This document shows positions 47,401 through 56,400 of a stretch of 64,000 nt of DNA, piece by piece (the stretch's first letter is position 1; every line of letters starts with the position of its first letter). Location: positions 62,001-126,000 of the forward strand of contig JAKCWW010000192.1 in assembly GCA_026260175.1 (NCBI GenBank). Reading direction: 5' to 3'. The DNA comes from Reticulitermes lucifugus (taxonomy: Eukaryota > Arthropoda > Insecta > Blattodea > Rhinotermitidae). The position numbers and the translations under genes were made by a program. The notes beneath the pieces were generated by a model that was given only the letters and a program-made list of their open reading frames with translations, ran no database searches and was not told the origin of the DNA.

Positions 47401-50400
47401 TAACATCAAGTTCAGAGAAAGATAAGAGGTTGTAATTTTTTTTTGTACTTTGGTTTTTGATAAAGTTTCTCATTTAATAAATGGTGTTTCTGGCATACAA
47501 AATCTTCCTTTTTCATCACTGAGAACAAAACAACATGCCTGTATGGTCTTAGTTGGGTGTGATTTACATTAATCTGATTCCAACTGAATTAATACTCAAA
47601 TTTTGCTTCAGGCACCCTGAATATGGGATTAAGGGAGACATTTCTTGCCATGCCATAAATCAAACCTGTACTTAGTTACAGTATTGATAGAGGTATCAAG
47701 GGTGTTTAAAGAAAGATCTATAACTGAATGTTTCATCCCTCTCTCACGTTCTGGATCTCCCATTTTTTAATTACGGCTGACATAGTGTTATTCCTGACAG
47801 GCCATTTGTGGCTTTTCTCAGTTTCTCCAGGCAGATACATAGGTAATGGTGCCGTATAATAGGCCATGACCACTTCCTTTTATATTCTTTGCAGTCAGTC
47901 ATTACAGTCTTATACATATACCATAGTTATTAGACCAGATATTATGTAAATTATTAAAAAAATCACTCAAATAAATCAAGATTACAAATGTATAAAACAA
48001 AATTTCATATTTAAAAAGAATTAAATTGGGAAAAGAGCTGGTATGACCTATGTGTGGCTTCACAGGAGCAGATTGACAGCTTGAAGCAGGAACTGGAGAC
48101 TGTACGTGCACGATGTGAGCGAGTGGAGAGGGAGAAGAGTGATCTACTGCTGCGTAGGATAGCAGCCTTGGACACAGCCCCTAGCAAGACTGCTGCCTCT
48201 GAGGTATGGTAAGCAGCAATACTTCTATACTGGAAACACGTTATTTAACTTTCTGCATACTCTTATAAATATTTTAAGAAGCCAAACAAAAACAAACAGT
48301 CCATTTATACAACATTGGATAAAGGAAATGTACAGAGTTCTCCTGTGTCTAATTGTATAGTGTGAGTTGGTAGATGTATGGAGAAATACAACTCCGTGTA
48401 CTCTAGATCTTTGCTCTTGGTGGAAGTAAGTGATCAGCTGTGTGCTTTGGCCATATCACCTCCAGCAGAAGAGCCACTAATATACACTGCATATGGACCG
48501 CATGTTTGCCATAGCCAATGTGAAAGTGTGTATGAAGGGTAAAATCTCCAACTCTGCCAGATCAAAAATCTCAACTGTCGAATCCAAACTACTCACTTTA
48601 TTAACAGGGCCGTCCCAGATTTACCATGGCCTGACTGACTAACTCCATGGAGCAGAGTCCTTCTTGAGAAGCTAACAGGTCATCAGCTAGTCAAGAAATT
48701 CCCTGCGTTTTATGGAACCCGAAGGTTCATTACCGCACACACAAGAGCCCGCCACCTGTCCCTATCCTGATTTACCATGGCATAGTATTTTAAAATAGGA
48801 TGTGACCACTTCCTCTAGTGTTTCTTCAAACCTCCTTTGTACTAATAATTGGTAAAGAGTACAAATTATGAAGATCTTCATTATATAGTTTTCTCCAGCC
48901 TCTTGTTACTCCTTCCACTTAGGTCCAAGTATTTCCCTCAGTACTGTGTTCTGACACCCTCAATTTATGTTCCTTCTTTAACATAAGAGACCAAATTTCA
49001 AACCCATACAAAATAACATGTAAATATTTATTTTAATAAATTATAGTGTTTACATTTTTAGATAGCATATGGAAAGATGAAAGATCCTGGTGATAGCAGT
49101 CATTTCAGTTGCAATTAAAACAGCATCATTAAATGACCTACAACTGAATCAGTATTCTAACAAGATACAGACAATAATACTGTTGTTTTTTATTGTAATG
49201 GAAGTTTTTTGTGGTGACAACAGGTACTGAAGCTGCAGCAGAAAGCGAATGATCTGCAGAATGAAGCAGAAGATTTGCGCGATGACAAGAAGAGTCTGAG
49301 TTTGAGAGTGAAGGAGCTGGAGGAGGAGTTGGAGGGTCGGCCTAACAAGGCAGCAACACGACGCACTGTTGATGAACTGCATTCCAAGTTACTTGCTGCT
49401 GAGACACTATGTGAGGAGCTGATGGATGAGAATGAAGAGATGAAGAAAGAACTCAGGGATCTGGAAGAAGAGATTGAAGAAATGCAAGACAATTTCCGGT
49501 ACCATATCTGAATTGCCATATTTTTCTTTCACAAGGACACTGTGCTTTGATGCCTGTTCCATGGTTCAGAAGTAAAGTTGGTCCTGCCTGCTCATAAATC
49601 TTTCTCTATATCTTTTTTCTGTGTGAGCATGCATGTGTGCATGCTCACACACTCTGCTTACTTTCTGCCTTCATTTTTCCCACAGTTTCAAATATAAATG
49701 TTGCATAACATTGGGTGTGTTTGTAGTTGTCAGTCAGCTTCTGTGTTTATTAATTTTCAATTTATTCTTTTCAAGGTATTCCCAGCACTGATCTCAGGAA
49801 TATGATATGTGCAAGTTTTATCATTTTTCATTGTTCTTCATAATGTAAACTTGACTTTAAAACATAAGCACTATTTTAATAAAATAGGTGTACTTTAAAA
49901 ATGTAATATTAAAATATCTTTCTTCATTCTGCTTTTGAAATATCTTTTCCTTACTCTGTTACTACATGACTTGGGTTTGTGTCAAAAAAAATGAAACCTA
50001 ATTAAACCTAATCTTGACAATAATATGAAAGGCCAGTCTTGCTGGTATGCAGTTCCTGTTTTAAATCTATGTTGGCAACCATAAATTGGGTTTATGTCAG
50101 TAAAGTGAAACTGAAAAGTGGATTGTTTTTTTGTTTATGAATCCTTGGTACCATGAGTTAAGTGGTTGTGCTGTGGTGTGTTGGCGTCCTGAGCTATTGT
50201 AGTTTAAAGTTTGTTAGACACAAGCAGTATTGACACATTTACAAAGGTATATTTTATAATTATGTTACCATTTTTATTAAAGTGTATTGGTTTGGGTAAA
50301 GAATAATAATATTTTGGGGTGTTAGTGAATGAAGGTATTTAAAAAAATTAGGTCCCAGAAGATTAATAAGTCACACTTCTATTCTGTATTAGTGTACATC

Positions 50401-53400
50401 TTACTGGTATAGCTAGGATGTCAGCCTTTATGGCTCCTGTAAAACAACAGGTTATGTATTACAGTGCATTATTAGTGTATGTTTTGTTTGTTGTGCAGAG
50501 AGGATCAAGCTGATGAATATACATCACTAAAAAAGGAACTGGAGCAGACAAATAAAAATTGTCGTATACTGTCATTCAAACTACGCAAGGCAGAACGGAA
50601 GACTGAACAACTAGAGTCAGAAAAATTAGAAATAGAAAGGAAATTCAAAGAGGCTGCTGGGGGTCAGACAGGGCTGGAGAAAATGGAGAGAATAAAGAAG
50701 TTGGAGCAAGAACTGGCAGTTTCTAATGAAGTTAGTAAAGTAAAATATATGTAAAGTAGTGATTTCCAAGTTTTATTTTAAAAGTTAGACTTTCCAATTG
50801 TAATATTATGTAACCTGTGCAGTCTTTATTAACAAACTCACTTGACTTAAAATGTGATATTTATTAATGTATGCAAAGTCTGTGCCAAAATGGTACCAAA
50901 AACTTCAGTGTCGGGCAGGACATGGAGAGGCAAGAAATTTGCTCCAAATTTTCAGGTAGTTTAATGATAGACCCTTTTGGTTGGGGGGGGGGTGAGAAAG
51001 TTTACTGGTGATGAGACTTAGATCTTCCAGTACAACCAATCAATAAAATACCAAAGTCTTGAACAGAAAACCCCACAATCTTGTAGAAGAAGGAAAAGTG
51101 TGAATGTGTGATCTGTTGTTTTAATGTCGAAGTCATTATCCATTTGCGTGTTCTTGCAAAATGAGAATGTAACCAGAAATTTTGACTTTGTGATTTGGAT
51201 TATTTATAATAGTGCATGCATTGAAAAATACATAATTTTTTACTCAACTAGTGGATTTTGCAGGACAGCAATTCATCTTCCCACATCACTTCCAGTAAAC
51301 TTATTTTTGGCCAATAAATAAATACCAGCACTCAAACATTTATCATACTCATCTGATTTGGACATTGTGTGACACTCGGATTTTCCGCAAAATTAAAAAT
51401 GTCCTTGTAAGTTTCTCATTTTGAATAATTTGTATGCTTTTGGAATATTATTTCCAGCACTGTGTTCAAACATAACAGATGTAACTGTCTATCAATCAGA
51501 ATGGTTGTAACATGGAAGAAAACTTGAATCTTGAGGAATACTGCTGTGAGAACCTCAGATCTCACATGACAGAGGTATTTGAATGTATTTGAAGAGGGTG
51601 TTTTTTTATTTGTTTTTTATTATTTATTTATTAAATGAATGAATGAATTTGTTTATGTGTCAGTCTCCAAGTTCTAACAGTAAGTGTCATGTTCCAGGTT
51701 GCTGAAGATGCAAACACTGGGCTGCTGTGAGACCTTAAGCAGCATAATTCTAAATAATAAAGTTCATTTTCCTTCTTTAGTTCATATAGTAGGCTGTAAG
51801 GCCTGTTCAGTGATCAGTCTCTCTTTTTTCAGACATCCCATACTTGTTCAACCTCTGGTGCTGTATTTTAATTCGCCTTCAGGTATCCTGTTGCGATCCA
51901 TTCATTGCACATGTTTCATCACAGTTGTCTGTAATTGTTTTTCTTTTTTTAAGTTTAACCTTTAATGGATGAACAGGACAACATTTTCCCGTTAAATTTA
52001 TATCCTTTTCCTCCAAGTGGGAACCAGGCATTTAAAAGGTTGTATGCTAAGGATTAGTAGGTATAATTTGTTTCATGTGTATTCATATGAATTCTGTCCA
52101 GCATTAATGTAGAACTTTGTCTTGTCAGGCATTATGCCTCTGTTCTGTGGCCCTGAGTTGTGATTCCATTTTTGCTAACATACAAAAGTGCAGGAGTTGC
52201 TGTAAGGTTATAAAACTTTAATTGTATGGCCTTTCTTGCTTTACCTTTCAAAATACTATTAATGGTTACAAATATGCTTTGCAGTGTAGAAAATGTTTTT
52301 TATATTATAATCACATTTATAGCTGCTATCCTACCTGAAGTATTTAAAACTGTACAACCTATTCCACATTCCTTGTTGTAAAATGTACTACCTATTAAAC
52401 AGTTTATTTCTACAGGTAGCTGTCCGCTTGCAGAAAGAACTGGATGAAACAAATGCCAAGCTGAAAGCCAAAGAAGAAGCAAGCAATAAAGAAGCAACAA
52501 AGAAGAAGGCTCCTATGTTAGGAACAATTGGAAAAGTTTCTTCAGGCGAGGTCAGTAGGAGAAGTAGTAAATTTTTTAATAGTCATCAGTGTTCACTGAT
52601 TTTCTAACAGGGTTTGTAGTGCAAGTTTTGAGGTTTTTGCATCTGTATAGCTGAGGATTTTATTGTTCTGGGATATGACACCATGTCACAGGTTAATGAC
52701 ATCCAAGTATTTTGAAGAAACGTCTGTATCTGATTACCCTTTGATTTAGTGTTATATTTCAGAAGAACAGAAGCCTCAGGTTTTGTAGTCCTATGATAGA
52801 GCCTTCCCTGCTTTTCTCTGTCCTCACCATTCTGTTTGACATATCTTACAGTTTGTTTCTGGGCTTTATCCATCATCTCCCCATTATTTATCTGATATTG
52901 GTACAGTTTATGCTTTTAAATATCCTTTTTCATTCAGTACAGTAGGTAAACAGAAGATGACCTTAACAGATTCAGCAAAGCATGAGTCTTAGAAGCTGAG
53001 TGTGATAGTATTTCTTACTATTTAATTACTTAATTAGAAACAGCTTATAATAATGAATGTTTTAGCATAACATTGGTACATACTCATTGAAACAAGATAA
53101 CGTGTTAAAAGTATGAATTTTAACAAATTAAACAAAACTAATATGGTAAGAGTGATCTTGTATGTGAACTTGATGGAAGATCCTAACAGATATGTGCTTA
53201 CATCCACTCCGTCTGAGCTACAGCAAGCACTATGTTGGATAAGCCCTGCTTGTTCTTCTAGGTACCAGACACAGTTTTAGCAAATCCAGTATAATTCCCT
53301 GTCTTATCAGTTTGGCAGGACAGACCCTTCTTTATAGAAATTAATAAAGTTACAATCCATTTCTCACATATATTAATTTACTTGCTGCTATTTTAGTTCT

Positions 53401-56400
53401 TAAAGATGATGTATTCGCATACAAGTACATTAAAACCCCGATTTAATGTTCCCGCATTTAGTGATGATTTTTTCATGTCCTGACAATAGCTTTTTATTAA
53501 TTGAAAACCTCCATTCAATGAAAGCCTTGATTTAGTGAAATATATTCTAATCCCCCAGCATTTCATTAAATAGGGGTTTTACTGTATAATGATTTGAATC
53601 CCATACCCATGTGACAAGGATTGCCAAGGACGAAACACAGAAACAGTGTCGCATGCAAGTATAATTCAGTCTGCTCTAAGGTTGTGTGTAAACAGGCGAT
53701 GACCCATCCAAATACACACCCATGCATAATGATACCAGGAGCATATCTTACCTATCTTACTTTTGCTAAAGGGAAGGGAAAAAGAACTTCGGTTAATCGG
53801 GTTGGTGTATTGGTAATGTTAGGTGGGACCAGGTTCAGTTTTCAACTTTGTATTGTGAGGGAGGTTTTCCATCATTCTTACCAGCAGATGCTGGGATAGG
53901 ACCTTCAAATAGGCCAAAACTGCCTGTCACAAATCCTTACACAGGCCTACTGGCCAGTCACAGTTCTTTCTCTGAGTCATTAGAGTTTATATAAAATCTG
54001 CAGCTGAGACAGCATTGATAAGTGACCATAGAATCAGTCCAAAAGAAAACTTGTATTTATTGTACTTATTTGTGTGAAACAGAAGGTGTCTCGTGCTTCA
54101 CTGACCAGAGGCGGATCACAGGAAGATCCACAGCAGTTGCTCCGGGACCTTCATGATTCACTGGAACGAGAGGCTGATTTGCGTGAACAACTGCGCTTTG
54201 CAGAGGAGGAAGTGAGTTGTTAAATGTGTGATACAGGCATAAGTACCAGGTCCCTATATTGATAAGATTTTTTCTATAAAAGATTTTGCAGATTATCAGA
54301 TTTCATATCATGGTTTTTTTAAATTTATTTAAGAACTCTTATTTTGTGAATGGGTGCTCCTGTTTGGAATAAATATGATGCAGGGGGCTGGTGAATTACA
54401 TTACCATTTGAATAGTCAAAATCTTACGTCTGTCAAGACCTTGTCTGAGCTAAAGCTTCATCTTATTGACCACTAACATGATTTAGTTTGTTCCTTCACT
54501 TCAGTTCTCTTTTATTATGTTTGAGCTAAGAACTGTAGGCAACTAATGATATGAGTTATAAACATGTCCTTAACACTCCAAATTCAGTGTGGCAGTAATG
54601 ATAGATTTGTGTTTGAAAAGTACCAAGCTTCAATCTTGACTAGATTAACACCTAGGCTGACTGAAGTTTTCTGTGGCTCTCAGTCTGTCCAGGTATATTC
54701 TAGTGTAGTACCCTGAAACGGGCCACAGCCATTCTCTATAAAATCATGGCCTATTTACCATTTGAGGTTATGTTCTTTTTCCACTCAACAGTGTGTAGCC
54801 TCCCGAGTTGAAACAGTGTTGTTAAATAACCTAAGAAACATGTAGTCACAATAGTCACAAGGTACTTATAACGAAGAACAGATATCAAGACTTCTTAGTT
54901 CAGTGACTTGCTTTAGCTCTTTTCTTTCTTATATAAGGTAAAGGTAAAGTTCTCCTTAGAACAGGCCACGAAGGCCCAGAGGGGGAGTAGAGGTNNNNNN
55001 NNNNNNNNNNNNNNNNNNNNNNNNNNNNNNNNNNNNNNNNNNNNGTACCCATTGTATAGGAGGCTGGGTGGGCCCCAGGGCCGGTCTGGATGGCTGCAAA
55101 AAATCTCACCCCCACTGGGATCTTTCTTATATAGATTTTTAAAATTTTTGTCTTCAAGGAAGGCAATTATAAACTAAAGCCTTGAGGTATCAAATCTCCA
55201 TACTTGTGTGTGTGTTCAGTATGCCTTCAACAGACAATATGGTGTAGCAAGGAAAATTCATAATGAAACTGAACATACCCACAGTTTTCTTTAATTTAAG
55301 CTTATTTTCATCACTTTTAAGAAAAATTCTGAATAGATGAAATAGAATATGTAGTGCAGGAGTATGCTGTCTTGGTCATTTGCTTACTCATTTTCTTTTG
55401 TACTTGCTTCTTCCTTACTTTCTTCTAAAGCAGTAGTTATGAAGGAAAGACATTTGCTGTGATTATATTCCTTTTATAATATTGTTTGATATGGATGCTA
55501 TAAAATATACAAGGAACTTCTATTAATGGGTGTGTCAAAATACAAGATTGGGATGGAACTTTTGGTAACATTTTAACTATGTCATGGAAGTACAGTTCAT
55601 TGGCTGGATGACGGAACATGTGATCCAGAGACTGGTCCTGTATCCATCATTATTGACAAACAGGGATACCTATCCAGACTGGACAATCTTGAAAGAAAAT
55701 AGTTCCTTGGAGATACTGCACCATTTTCATAAAACTTTATAAATGTCTTAAATCATGTTAATTTTTATGTTTTTTATTATTAATATAAATTGATGATGGT
55801 TGCATACATGCATAACAATTTCGTCTGAGAATCACTATTCTAAATTATGTTTTCCATTTATAAAACTCAGCTTCAGAGCAGCAGAAAACATAAGATCTTC
55901 AGTGCTGATTGGAGAAACATACCAACTTTACCATCATTACGACCAGATGTTGTTCCGTTGTTATACCAGCAAGAAATTTCCCCTGTTGATATTTCAAGAA
56001 GACAGTTTCAGTATGCTGTCACTGTACTGCATTCTGGAGGAACATGTAGAACTCCAAGAATATCATCTGGAACTCAAACAAATGTGTTGAACATTCCTAT
56101 AACTTCACAATCAAGACCTGTCATAATCCAGAGTCCAGCTGATACACAGATGTCCCCACAGATTTCCGGTGGAGAAGTTGTGAAAATTTCTGTATATACT
56201 CAGACTGTACAACCCACAAATCTTGTGTCAGCTGGAGACAAAGGAGTAGATATTGGGGAAGTGACGAACACAGTTAAAACCACAGAATCAACTCAGACTG
56301 ATTCTTTAGTACAAGTTTCTGTGGAAATACAAACCGAGAAATTGCTAAAAGTAACAGAAATATCTGAAACTAACATTCCTACAGAGCATCAGATATCTGC

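Larger units (their letters stand above)
41104..48065 (+). other. MTCL/SOGA introns 3-7
   Basis: Introns 41104-41579, 41723-43262, 43429-44661, 44786-46236 and 46495-48065. They are AT-rich with very little CpG. Besides the MITE, two SINEs and the CTC microsatellite listed, nothing is recognised. Confidence 0.75.
52551..54082 (+). other. MTCL/SOGA intron 11
   Basis: 1,532 bases with a fold-back fragment (52640-52760: TTCTGGGATATGACACCATG, GAAGAAACGTCTG), a MITE and a SINE. The rest is unremarkable. Confidence 0.7.
54212..55870 (+). other. MTCL/SOGA intron 12
   Basis: 1,659 bases as assembled, including the 50-N gap. It has a SINE, the gapped family A repeat and a run of about 750 bases before exon 13A with nothing recognised. 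Confidence 0.7.
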
